Assembly: GCF_003387075.1 (NCBI RefSeq)
Contig: NZ_QUMQ01000001.1
Location: 4,154,001-4,218,000 of the forward strand
Length of the DNA: 64,000 nt
Reading direction: 5' to 3'
From: Asanoa ferruginea
Lineage (GTDB): Bacteria; Actinomycetota; Actinomycetes; Mycobacteriales; Micromonosporaceae
The stretch's first letter is position 1. Every line of letters starts with the position of its first letter. Position numbers and translations under genes: made by a program. The notes under the pieces were generated by a model, which saw only the letters and a list, made by a program, of their open reading frames with translations, did not search any database and had not been told where the DNA came from. Below are positions 52,656 to 60,537 of this stretch, piece by piece.

Positions 52656-52680
52656 CTTTCCGGCGTGTCGACGTTCGGCT

Positions 52681-52694
52681 AGAACACCTGTTCG
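52681..52694. promoter_or_regulatory. LexA-binding SOS box upstream of recA
   Basis: AGAAC-ACCT-GTTCG matches the actinobacterial SOS box CGAAC-N4-GTTCG at nine of ten defined positions. It lies about 80 bases upstream of the recA GTG. Confidence 0.8.
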
Positions 52695-52698
52695 GCTA

Positions 52699-52724
52699 TT
52701 GTCCACAGCTGGCGGTTATCCACA
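52699..52724 (+). promoter_or_regulatory. Two DnaA boxes upstream of recA
   Basis: TTGTCCACA at 52699-52707 and TTATCCACA at 52716-52724, both on the plus strand, 17 bases apart, between the SOS box and the recA promoter. The first is the actinobacterial consensus, the second the E. coli consensus. Confidence 0.65.
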
Positions 52725-52746
52725 GGCGCGGCACGGCGGCTGTTTT

Positions 52747-52775
52747 CTGTCATACCCAGCGCCTAGGTTGTCCGC
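52747..52775 (+). promoter_or_regulatory. RecA-NDp-like damage promoter of recA
   Basis: CTGTCATAC (52747-52755), eight bases, TAGGTT (52764-52769), six bases, then GTG 52776. It matches the LexA-independent recA promoter layout (TTGTCRGTG-N8-TANNNT) used with PafBC in mycobacteria. The transcript would be leaderless. Confidence 0.6.
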
Positions 52776-53867
52776 GTGACGAAGAGTTCAAAGACGCCGG
52801 TTAAGGCAGGGGTGGCAATGGCAGCGGTGCCTGATCGGGACAAGGCGCTCGACCTTGCTCTCGCACAGATCGACAAGCAGTTCGGCAAGGGCTCGGTGAT
52901 GCGGCTGGGAGAGCGGCCCGTCATCCAGACAGCAGTGATTCCAACGGGGTCGATCGCGCTCGACGTGGCGCTCGGCGTCGGCGGTCTGCCGCGCGGCCGG
53001 GTGGTCGAGGTCTTCGGTCCGGAATCCTCCGGCAAGACGACCGTCGCGCTGCACGCGGTGGCCAACGCCCAGCGGGCGGGTGGCATCGCGGCGTTCATCG
53101 ACGCGGAGCACGCGCTCGATCCCGACTACGCCAAGGCGCTCGGTGTCGACACCGACGCGCTGTTGGTTTCCCAGCCCGACACCGGTGAGCAGGCGCTCGA
53201 GATCGCCGACATGCTGATCCGCTCGGGCGCCATCGCCATCATCGTCATCGACTCGGTCGCGGCCCTCGTGCCACGCGCCGAGATCGAGGGCGAGATGGGC
53301 GACAGCCACGTGGGTCTCCAGGCCCGGCTGATGAGCCAGGCGCTCCGCAAAATCACCGGTATCCTCAACAACTCGGGCACGACCGCGATCTTCATCAACC
53401 AGCTCCGCGAGAAGATCGGTGTGATGTTCGGCAGCCCGGAGACCACGACCGGTGGCCGGGCACTGAAGTTCTACGCGTCCGTGCGCCTCGACGTGCGCCG
53501 CATCGAAAGCCTCAAGGACGGCACCGACGTGGTCGGCAACCGCACCCGCGTCAAGGTCGTGAAGAACAAGGTCGCGGCGCCGTTCAAGCAGGCCGAGTTC
53601 GACATCATGTATGGCAAGGGCATCTCCCGCGAGGGCTCCCTGATCGACGTGGGCGTCGAGCAGAACATCATCCGCAAGTCCGGCGCCTGGTATACCTACG
53701 ACGGCGACCAGCTCGGCCAGGGCAAGGAAAAGGCCCGCGAGTTCCTCAAGGAAAACCCCGACGTCGCCGCCGAAATCGAGAAGAAGATCCTCGAGAAGCT
53801 CGGCGTCGGCCAGGGCGGTGCCGGCGACGCGGCCGGCGGCCCAGAGCTGCCGCCGGTCGACTTCTAA
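52776..53867 (+). CDS. recA: Recombinase RecA
   Basis: 363 aa. Walker A is GPESSGKTT (residues 81-89); '[19 protein letters not shown]' and '[12 protein letters not shown]' are the loop 1/2 and DNA-binding regions. It promotes strand exchange and LexA autocleavage. GTG at 52776 is set by the promoter; an ATG at 52818 (MAAVPDRDK) is the more traditional family start and could be used too. The upstream region has an SOS box, two DnaA boxes and a damage promoter. recX follows by 14 bases. Confidence 0.98.
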   Translation: MTKSSKTPVKAGVAMAAVPDRDKALDLALAQIDKQFGKGSVMRLGERPVIQTAVIPTGSIALDVALGVGGLPRGRVVEVFGPESSGKTTVALHAVANAQRAGGIAAFIDAEHALDPDYAKALGVDTDALLVSQPDTGEQALEIADMLIRSGAIAIIVIDSVAALVPRAEIEGEMGDSHVGLQARLMSQALRKITGILNNSGTTAIFINQLREKIGVMFGSPETTTGGRALKFYASVRLDVRRIESLKDGTDVVGNRTRVKVVKNKVAAPFKQAEFDIMYGKGISREGSLIDVGVEQNIIRKSGAWYTYDGDQLGQGKEKAREFLKENPDVAAEIEKKILEKLGVGQGGAGDAAGGPELPPVDF

Positions 53868-53881
53868 CCGGCTGACCGGCC

Positions 53882-54829
53882 ATGCCCGGTCGACGCAGGG
53901 GTGCCCGTTCCGGCCGCGGCTGGGACGCGGCACCACCACGTCCATCCACCCGCCCAAGGCGCCCGAGCCCAGCGCCCGACGGCGAAACACCAACCGACCC
54001 AACCGCCGACTTCGACTGGCCGGAGGGCGCCGAACCACTCGGCGACCCCTTCGGCGGCCGAGCCGCGGTCCTCGACGACGACGACGCCGTCCCGTCCAGG
54101 TCCGCCGGCGCCCGCAATGGGCGGTCCGCGGCTGGGTCTGGTGCCGGCGCCTTGGGGAGTGACGACATGGCTGGTGGTCGGTCGTTCGGTGGGCGAGGGC
54201 GGCGCGGTGGTTTCGGTTCGGCGGGGCGCTCCGCACCGCCCGCTGTTCCACAGTCGCCGGCCGACGAGGCCGAGCTGGCACGGGAGATCTGCATGCGCCA
54301 ACTCGCGGCGCGGCCGCGCACCCGCGCTGAGCTCGCCCGGGCCCTAGCGCGTCGCGGCATCTCCGAGGAGACGACGGCCGAGGTGCTCGACCGCTACGAC
54401 GAGGTCGGCATCATCGACGACGCCGCGTTCTCCCGCGCGTGGGTGACCAGCCGCCACGCGGGCCGCGGCCTGGCCCGGCGCGCCCTGGCCAACGAGCTCC
54501 GCAAGCACGGCGTCGACTCCGACACCGCCGGCGAGGCCTTGGAACAACTAGACGACTCCACCGAGGCCGAGACGGCCCGCTCCCTGGTCGACCGCAAACT
54601 CCGCACGGCCCGCGGCGAGCCGGAGCAGATCTTCCGCCGGCTGGTCAGCATGCTGGCCCGCAAGGGCTACGCCCCGGGCGTGGCGATCCGCGCGGTCAAA
54701 GACGCCCTGGCGGCCCAGAGCGCCGAGGCCGCCGAGTTCGCCGACCAAGTCGACGCCGACGCGCTCGCCGAGGCCCAATCCGCGATGGAAGCCGACGCCG
54801 ACCTGACCCGCCCACCCGACCCCGACTAA
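53882..54829 (+). CDS. recX: Regulatory protein RecX with long N-terminal extension
   Basis: 315 aa, about 130 residues longer than usual. The C-terminal part (from about 130) is the RecX three-helix repeat fold ('AREICMRQLAARPRTRAELARALARRGI', 'VLDRYDEVGIIDDAAFSRAWV', 'IFRRLVSMLARKGYAPGVAIRAVKDAL'). The N-terminal ~125 residues are Arg/Gly/Pro/Asp-rich and probably disordered. RecX inhibits RecA filaments. It lies 14 bases after recA and is probably co-transcribed. An internal GTG/ATG start closer to the conserved domain cannot be excluded. Confidence 0.9.
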   Translation: MPGRRRGARSGRGWDAAPPRPSTRPRRPSPAPDGETPTDPTADFDWPEGAEPLGDPFGGRAAVLDDDDAVPSRSAGARNGRSAAGSGAGALGSDDMAGGRSFGGRGRRGGFGSAGRSAPPAVPQSPADEAELAREICMRQLAARPRTRAELARALARRGISEETTAEVLDRYDEVGIIDDAAFSRAWVTSRHAGRGLARRALANELRKHGVDSDTAGEALEQLDDSTEAETARSLVDRKLRTARGEPEQIFRRLVSMLARKGYAPGVAIRAVKDALAAQSAEAAEFADQVDADALAEAQSAMEADADLTRPPDPD

Positions 54830-54972
54830 CCCAAGCCCAAATCAGCGCGGCCGCGCTGCAAGGCCCGCCTCGCACCGGGCGCGACTCGAGTCATCACCAG
54901 AGCCCGCCCAAGGCGAGCCCGGGTCCAGAGCAGAGGTGCGGCTCAGATCCTTGCCCGGCGGCCGGGCGGCAC

Positions 54973-55145
54973 GCCTCCGTGCGGGCTGGGCTTTGTGCGG
55001 GCTGGGCTTGTGCGGGCTGGGCTTCGCGCGGGCTGGCCTTCGTCCGCCCGGGCTCCGCGCGGGCTGGGCTTCGTGCGGGCTGGGCTTCGCGCGGGCTGGC
55101 CTTCGTCCGCCCGGGCTCCGCGCGGGCTGGGCTCCGGGCGGCGCT
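54973..55145. repeat. 63-bp tandem repeat with 15-bp sub-repeats
   Basis: The segment beginning GGCCTTCGTCCGCCCGGGCT recurs at 55035 and 55098, a period of 63 bases, flanked by many copies of 'GCGGGCTGGGCTT'. The 63-base period is a multiple of three, so frames stay open across it, giving spurious ORFs. Confidence 0.85.
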
Positions 55146-55668
55146 GGCCATTGCCCGTGCCGGACTCGGTGGGGTAGGGCTCCGTTTGGCCGCGCCCGCG
55201 GTTCGCTTCTGCGCAGGCTCGTCTCCGGGCGGCTGGGCTCAGCGGGGGCTCGCCTCGACCCGGCTGGTCTCCGAGCGGGTGGCCTTGGGTGGTCTCCGCT
55301 CCACACCGCCAGCCATTCGCGTGCCGCAGCGGGTGCGGTCGCGCGTTCCAGCGTCTGCGATCACCCGGGACCTCCGCCGCCGGCCACACACCGCCCACCG
55401 CCTAACCGGCGACGACAGCCGCGGAAGACGAACGGCGGCGGCCACGAGCGGCCGCAAAGTAGCGACAACGTCTGCAAGCTGGCGGCGCCAAGGATCGACT
55501 CGTCGCCTCGGCGTGCAGGGGTGCGGGGTCTAGCGAGTGCTGGACTCTTCGCTCGAACGGCCGGCACCGTCCCAAGCGGGGCCGGCCCATCCAACGATGC
55601 GAGCCCGCGCCGAGCAGCAGCTGGCGAGGTGCGCACACCAACAGCGGTCCCCTTCAGGGGCTCGGTTT

Positions 55669-55720
55669 GAGATCTAGGAAAAAGAATGCAGTCATAGCAG
55701 CAGATTTCTTCCTAGATCTC
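55669..55720. repeat. 12-bp perfect inverted repeat
   Basis: GAGATCTAGGAA at 55669-55680 and its exact complement TTCCTAGATCTC at 55709-55720 with a 28-base, A-rich centre. It is unlike the surrounding GC-rich DNA. Confidence 0.8.
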
Positions 55721-55729
55721 GCCACCGCC

Positions 55730-55752
55730 GGCGTGGCGTGCGGCGCCACGCC
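55730..55752. other. Short GC-rich hairpin
   Basis: GGCGTGGCG pairs with CGCCACGCC around a five-base loop, just beyond the 12-bp inverted repeat. Possibly a terminator; no downstream T run. Confidence 0.5.
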
Positions 55753-55797
55753 GCCGCACCCCATTGCACAGGCGCGATCGCGCTGCTCGCTAACGCC

Positions 55798-55861
55798 GAC
55801 CCGGCTCCACGCCGACCCGGCTCCACGCCGACCCGGCTCAACGCCGACCCGGCCAATGCGG
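55798..55861. repeat. Four 16-bp tandem repeats
   Basis: Unit GACCCGGCTCCACGCC at 55798, 55814, 55830 (one change) and 55846 (diverged), with further decayed 'GCCGGCTC' units to about 55905. Confidence 0.85.
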
Positions 55862-56304
55862 GCCGGCTCAGCGCCGGGCCGGCTCCACGCCGAGCCGGCC
55901 GGCGACCCGAAAGACGGTTGCGGTTGGGACGCCGAACCGGCACCTCACCGATGACTGTGGACGGCCGTTGTGGCACCATCGGGTATCCACGTTGCGCAAC
56001 CGCATGGTTACCGACACGCGATGTGGAGTTGGGTGGGAACTTTCGTGATGTTTCGAAGCGGGTTGAGCAGGGGGTGAGCGCTTGCGTGCCCTATGTCCCT
56101 CGCCCAGCCGGATCATGAGTCCTTGACCGAACGGCCCCTCGCGACCTAGCCTCGCGTTACAGATTGGATTGCCCGACCATCGCATGGCTAAGCGCACAAC
56201 ATAGATCGCGTAACAAGACGGCATAGATTTTGGTCAGCTTTACTGCCACATCCACCGTTACCGGACAGGCCGGTCTGGCAGCGGGGTGATAACAGCTTCG
56301 GCCA

Positions 56305-56332
56305 GCCGACGGCGCAGAGGCGCTCCGTCGGC
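56305..56332. other. Hairpin in the rny upstream region
   Basis: GCCGACGG pairs with CCGTCGGC around a 12-base loop. It may be part of a long 5' leader of rny. Confidence 0.45.
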
Positions 56333-56403
56333 CGGTTGCACACGGCCAACAGCCGCCTCGGTCGGGCGTCTCATACAGCCGCGCGTGTGAGCGGGAGGTC
56401 ACC

Positions 56404-56436
56404 CCCTCCCTTCGCGCCGGACGGGTGAAGGGGAGG
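56404..56436. other. Long imperfect hairpin before rny
   Basis: CCCTCCCTTC at 56404-56413 pairs with GAAGGGGAGG at 56427-56436 with one bulged base. It lies about 125 bases before the rny ATG and could be an attenuator or a processed leader structure. Confidence 0.45.
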
Positions 56437-56561
56437 CGTCATGACCGGGCGACACCGGCGATGCCGCATTGAGGATGTCGCGGCATGAGTGAGCGGAGCG
56501 AGCGAATCAGCTGGCTCAGTGCGTCGCGCTCAGGGCACGCCTCGCGGAGCGAGGCGCGCGC

Positions 56562-58337
56562 ATGAGCGCCCTCGACGCCGTACTCCTATCGGCGGTCATC
56601 CTTCTCGCCCTCGCCGTTCTGGCCGGTCTCGTCCTCGGCGCGCGCGCCCTGCGGCGGATCAGCGCGCAGCCCGTCTCGCCGGCCGCTGAAGACCCCAACT
56701 ACACGGCCGAGCGCGAGCGGCACGAGCAGTCGCTGGCGACATTGCGCAGCAAGGCCGAAGAAGTAACCACCTCCGTCGACACCGCGAAGAGCGCGGCCGC
56801 CGCCGCGCGCACCGAAGCCGCCGCCGCCAAGGCCGAAGCCTCCTCCGCGCGGGCCGAGGCGCGCCGGGTGCTCGACAGTGCCCGCGCCGAAGCCGACACC
56901 CTCCTGGACCGCGCGCACAAGCAGGCCGAGCAAGACGCCGAGCAGCTACGCGCGGCCGCGCGCCGCAGTGGTGAACGCGAAGCCGCCATGCTCGCCGCCA
57001 CCACCAAGGAGCACGCCGCGGATGTCGAGCGGCGGGCCGCGCGGATGGACGAGCGCGAGCGGCTGCACAGCGAAGAGGTCGAGCGGCTCACCGAACGCGA
57101 ACGCCGGCTCGCCACCGCCACCACCGAGGTCAACGACCGGGAGCAGGGGCTGACCGCCCGCGAGGTGCTGGTCGCCGAGGCCGAAGAGCTGCGCCGCAAG
57201 GAGTTGGAGCGGATCGCCGGGCTCACCGCCGAGGTCGCCCGCACCGAGTTGGTCGAAGCGATCGAGGTGCAGGCCAAGCGCGAGGCCGCCATCCTGGTCC
57301 GCGACATCGAGGCCGACGCCCGGGCTACCGGCGAGCAGCGCGCCCGGCACATCGTCGTCGAGGCGATCCAGCGGGTGGCCAGCGAGCAGACCGCGGAGAG
57401 TGTGGTCAGCGTGCTGCACCTGCCGGGCGACGAGATGAAGGGCCGCATCATCGGCCGCGAGGGCCGCAACATCCGCGCGTTCGAGTCGGTCACCGGCGTC
57501 AACCTGATCATCGACGACACTCCCGAGGCCGTGCTGCTGTCGTGCTTCGACCCCGTACGCCGGGAGATCGGTCGCCTCACCCTCGAAAAGCTCGTCCTCG
57601 ACGGCCGCATCCACCCGCACCGGATCGAGGAGGTCTTCGAGACCGCCAAGCAGGAGGTCGAACGCCTCTGCCAGCGCGCGGCCGAAGACGCTCTCGTCGA
57701 GGTCGGCATCACCGAGATCCACCCGGAGCTGGTCACGCTGCTCGGGCGGCTGCGCTACCGCACCAGCTACGGGCAGAACGTGCTCAAGCACCTCGTCGAG
57801 ACCGCGCACATCGCCGGCATCATGGCCGCCGAGCTCCGGCTCGACGCGCCGCTGATCAAGCGCGGCGCGTTCCTGCACGACATCGGCAAGGCGCTCACCC
57901 ACGAGGTCGAGGGCAGCCACGCGCTGATCGGCGCCGACCTGGCCCGCAAATACGGCGAGTCCGACGAGGTCGTGCACGCCATCGAGGCGCACCACAACGA
58001 GGTCCAGCCGCAGACGATCGAGGCAGTGCTGACCCAGGCGTCCGACGCCTGCTCCGGTGGCCGCCCGGGCGCCCGCCGCGAAAGCCTGGAGGCCTACGTC
58101 AAGCGCCTCGAGCGCATCGAGGAGATCGCCGGCGGCAAGTCGGGCGTCGAGAAGGTCTTCGCGATGCAGGCCGGCCGCGAGATCCGCGTCATGGTCAAGC
58201 CCGACGACGTCGATGACATCGGCGCCGCCGTGCTCGCCCGCGACGTGGCCAAGCAGATCGAGGAAGAATTGACCTACCCCGGCCAGATCCGGGTGACTGT
58301 CGTCCGCGAGTCGCGCGTCACCGAGATCGCCCGATAA
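56562..58337 (+). CDS. rny: Ribonuclease Y
   Basis: 591 aa. An N-terminal membrane helix (residues about 4-26), a long coiled coil (about 45-270), a KH domain (GRIIGREGRNIR near 295-306), then the HD domain (catalytic H439-D440 in 'LHDIGKALTHEVEGSHALIG') and the C-terminal RNase Y domain. It is a membrane-bound endonuclease starting mRNA decay. ATG at 56562 directly precedes the helix; no strong ribosome site is seen. The 1.7 kb upstream gap may contain its leader. With RNase J (4514) it forms the expected RNA-decay pair. Confidence 0.95.
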   Translation: MSALDAVLLSAVILLALAVLAGLVLGARALRRISAQPVSPAAEDPNYTAERERHEQSLATLRSKAEEVTTSVDTAKSAAAAARTEAAAAKAEASSARAEARRVLDSARAEADTLLDRAHKQAEQDAEQLRAAARRSGEREAAMLAATTKEHAADVERRAARMDERERLHSEEVERLTERERRLATATTEVNDREQGLTAREVLVAEAEELRRKELERIAGLTAEVARTELVEAIEVQAKREAAILVRDIEADARATGEQRARHIVVEAIQRVASEQTAESVVSVLHLPGDEMKGRIIGREGRNIRAFESVTGVNLIIDDTPEAVLLSCFDPVRREIGRLTLEKLVLDGRIHPHRIEEVFETAKQEVERLCQRAAEDALVEVGITEIHPELVTLLGRLRYRTSYGQNVLKHLVETAHIAGIMAAELRLDAPLIKRGAFLHDIGKALTHEVEGSHALIGADLARKYGESDEVVHAIEAHHNEVQPQTIEAVLTQASDACSGGRPGARRESLEAYVKRLERIEEIAGGKSGVEKVFAMQAGREIRVMVKPDDVDDIGAAVLARDVAKQIEEELTYPGQIRVTVVRESRVTEIAR

Positions 58338-58350
58338 GGCAACAGCAAGA

Positions 58351-58424
58351 GACGGTCCCGGGTCCGCCGGGGGCACGACCGTCGCTCCCGCCGGGGACCG
58401 GGCGAGGGCCAAACCCGGGCCCTC
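58351..58424. terminator. Hairpins after rny
   Basis: GACGGTC at 58351-58357 pairs with GACCGTC at 58377-58383, and GAGGGCC at 58404-58410 pairs with GGCCCTC at 58418-58424. Either may end rny transcription. Confidence 0.5.
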
Positions 58425-58468
58425 ACCCTGCCGCGTTCGCGGCTCCCGAGCTCAGAACGGGGACCCCT

Positions 58469-58804
58469 GTGGGATCGGAATCAGCGGCCAGCCTCGTCGC
58501 ACGTTACTTCGAGATGTGGAACACCGGCGACACCGAGATGGTGGAGGCCATCGTCGGCCCAGACTGGGTCGACCATGCCCACCCCGAGGTCGCCGGGCCC
58601 GACGGGGTGCGCCAGGCCGTGGCCGCCATCCGGGCCGTGAGCCCCGACCTGCGGTTCGAAGTGGAGTCGATCCTCGGCGACGACGACCTGGTCGCCGCCG
58701 TGGGTGGGGTCGGCCCGCAACACACATCACCTGGCCGGTTCGTCTGGCTCGTGCGCGTCGCCGACGGTCGGGTGGTCGAGATGTGGACCTACCAGCAGAG
58801 CTAA
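58469..58804 (+). CDS. SnoaL-like / NTF2-fold protein
   Basis: 111 aa. 'ASLVARYFEMWNTGDTEMVEAIVGPDWVDH' and 'GVRQAVAAIRAVSPDLRFEVESILGDDDLVAAVG' form the SnoaL-like NTF2 fold, a small-molecule-binding or isomerase scaffold. GTG at 58469 follows GGGGACC. The gene stands alone between rny and the convergent glu operon. Function cannot be assigned. Confidence 0.8.
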   Translation: MGSESAASLVARYFEMWNTGDTEMVEAIVGPDWVDHAHPEVAGPDGVRQAVAAIRAVSPDLRFEVESILGDDDLVAAVGGVGPQHTSPGRFVWLVRVADGRVVEMWTYQQS

Positions 58805-58817
58805 GCGGCCTAGCCTG

Positions 58818-59795
58818 TCACGCCGCGCTGCCCCCGCCGCCGCCGACGCCGGAAGCGGCGTCCATTCCGACGACCGCGGACATCGTGGCGTCGACCGGCG
58901 GTGCGGCGGTGCGGCGGACGCGGGACATCCGGCGCTGGATGTATTCGGCCAGCTTCGAGAGCGTGTAGTTGAGCAGGATGTAGACGGCGCCGATCACCAG
59001 GTACATCTGGATCGGGTTCTGGAGAACCTGGATCACCTGGGTGCTGACCCGCAGGATCTCCTCGTACCCGATGATGAAGCCCAGTGAAGTGTCTTTGAGC
59101 ACCACGACCAACTGGCTGATCAGCGCCGGCAGCATGATCCGGATCGCCTGGGGGAGCAGTACCAGGCGGGTCGTCTGGAACGACCGCAGGCCGATCGCGC
59201 GCGCCGCCTCGGTCTGGCCCTTGGGCAGGCCCTCCATGCCTGACCGGAGGATCTCGCCGATCACGACCGAGTTGTAGATGGCCAGGCCGATGACGAGGTA
59301 CCAGAGGACGTTGTCGAAGTCGATGCCCAGCGTCGGCAGGCCGAGCCAGCAGAACGCGATCGTGACGACCACCGGCGTGCCGCGGAAGACCTCGACGCAC
59401 GCCCGGGTGATGCCGTTGAGCGTCCAGCTCAGCGCCTTGAGTAGGCCCGCACCCGGGCCGGCGAACTCGCGCCGGGCCAGTTCCTTGAGCTGCACCCGGA
59501 GCACCGCGAGCAGCAGGCCCACGACGAACGAGGCGAGGATGGCCAGGCCCGCGGCGATCAGCGTCGCCTTGAAGCCGGCCCAGATGCGCTCCCAGAGCAG
59601 CTTGAAGCTCTCGTTGCCCGGGTCGATCAGCGGGCCCCACTTCTCCATCGCGAACTCGCCGCGGCTGTCGAGCGGGCGGTAGACGAAGAAGTAGAGGGCG
59701 GCGATCAGCGCGACCGCGGCGACGACGCTGACGATCAGCGTGGTCCGGCGGGCCTTGGGCCCGGGCGCGTCGTAGAGGACGGTCTGCTGGCTCAT
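58818..59795 (-). CDS. gluD: Glutamate ABC transporter permease GluD
   Basis: 325 aa, a polar-amino-acid ABC permease with five to six helices. The EAA loop is 'EAARAIGLRSFQTTRLVLLPQAIRI'. It is longer than GluC because of an N-terminal extracytoplasmic segment (about residues 40-75). ATG at 59795 overlaps the gluC stop by four bases. The C-terminal Gly/Ala tail is variable. It is last gene of the gluABCD cluster. Confidence 0.92.
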   Translation of the reverse strand: MSQQTVLYDAPGPKARRTTLIVSVVAAVALIAALYFFVYRPLDSRGEFAMEKWGPLIDPGNESFKLLWERIWAGFKATLIAAGLAILASFVVGLLLAVLRVQLKELARREFAGPGAGLLKALSWTLNGITRACVEVFRGTPVVVTIAFCWLGLPTLGIDFDNVLWYLVIGLAIYNSVVIGEILRSGMEGLPKGQTEAARAIGLRSFQTTRLVLLPQAIRIMLPALISQLVVVLKDTSLGFIIGYEEILRVSTQVIQVLQNPIQMYLVIGAVYILLNYTLSKLAEYIQRRMSRVRRTAAPPVDATMSAVVGMDAASGVGGGGGSAA

Positions 59796-60508
59796 CGGGT
59801 CACCGCCCGCTGCCGCTCGACCCGGTCAAGCAGGAGGCTCAGGGGGATCGTCATGATCAGGAAGCCGATCGCGATGCCGATGAACGTCGGGATCGCCGGT
59901 TCGTTGTCTTCGACGATCAGGTTGTAGCCGCGGTAGGTGAGCTCTCCCAGCACGCCGAAGAACGCCGCGATGGCCGAGTTCTTGATCATTGCGATGATCA
60001 CGCTGCCCAAGGGGACGATGGCCGCCTTCCACGCCTGCGGGAGAACGACGTACCGGAGATTCTGGGTGAAGGTCAGCCCGATCGCTCGCGCCGCCTCGGC
60101 CTGCCCGGCCGCCACCGCGTTGACGCCGCTGCGCAGTGCCTCACAGACGAACGCCGCGGTGTAGACGACCAGGCCGATCACCGCGAAGCGGAAGAACGGC
60201 AGGTCGGTGCCGAGCCGGGGGACGATCTGGTCGAGCCCGGGGATCTTCAGGAAGTCAGCGTTGGAGCCGAGCGCCGGCAGGCCGAACGCGGAGAAGAAGA
60301 AGACGATCGTCAACGGTACGTTCCGGAAGACCGTCACGTAGGCCGTGCCGACCCAGCGCAGTGGCGGGATCGGCGAGATCCGGAAGATCGCCACGACGGC
60401 GCCCAGGATCAGGGCGCCGATCGCGGCGATGACGCAGTACTGGAAGGTGTTCCACAGACCACCTGCGAAAGCGTCGAAGTGGTCGACGAGCACGTTCAAG
60501 TCGAGCAC
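59792..60508 (-). CDS. gluC: Glutamate ABC transporter permease GluC
   Basis: 238 aa inner-membrane permease. The EAA loop is 'EAARAIGLTFTQNLRYVVLPQAWKA', and 'FRNVPLTIVFFFSAFGLPAL' is the usual early region. GTG at 60508. It follows gluB by 29 bases and overlaps gluD. With GluB (binding protein), GluA (ATPase) and GluD it imports glutamate or a similar acidic amino acid. Confidence 0.93.
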   Translation of the reverse strand: MLDLNVLVDHFDAFAGGLWNTFQYCVIAAIGALILGAVVAIFRISPIPPLRWVGTAYVTVFRNVPLTIVFFFSAFGLPALGSNADFLKIPGLDQIVPRLGTDLPFFRFAVIGLVVYTAAFVCEALRSGVNAVAAGQAEAARAIGLTFTQNLRYVVLPQAWKAAIVPLGSVIIAMIKNSAIAAFFGVLGELTYRGYNLIVEDNEPAIPTFIGIAIGFLIMTIPLSLLLDRVERQRAVTR

Positions 60509-60537
60509 CTTCCAGTTCTGCTTGTTATCCGGCTAGG

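Larger units (their letters stand above)
54830..56561. other. Non-coding, repeat-rich gap between recX and rny
   Basis: About 1.7 kb without a convincing gene; open frames here are low-complexity (Ala/Gly/Arg/Pro) or lack start signals. Contents: 63-bp tandem repeat (about 55000-55150), a 12-bp inverted repeat at 55669, a short hairpin at 55730, 16-bp tandem repeats at 55798, and several hairpins before rny (56305, 56404). The stretch from about 55980 to 56270 has clearly lower GC and probably holds the rny promoter. Near 56485-56560 the elements 'GAGCGGAGCGAGCG' and 'CTCGCGGAGCGAGGCG' precede rny. Confidence 0.7.

Noticed and set aside
54439-55533. A 364-codon open frame across the recX end and the following gap
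   Set aside because: It begins antiphase inside recX and continues through tandem repeats; composition is low-complexity and there is no start signal.
55868-56402. Two minus-strand ORFs of 118 and 81 codons before rny
   Set aside because: No ribosome sites or leaderless promoters, atypical codon use for this genome, and overlap with hairpins and repeats.
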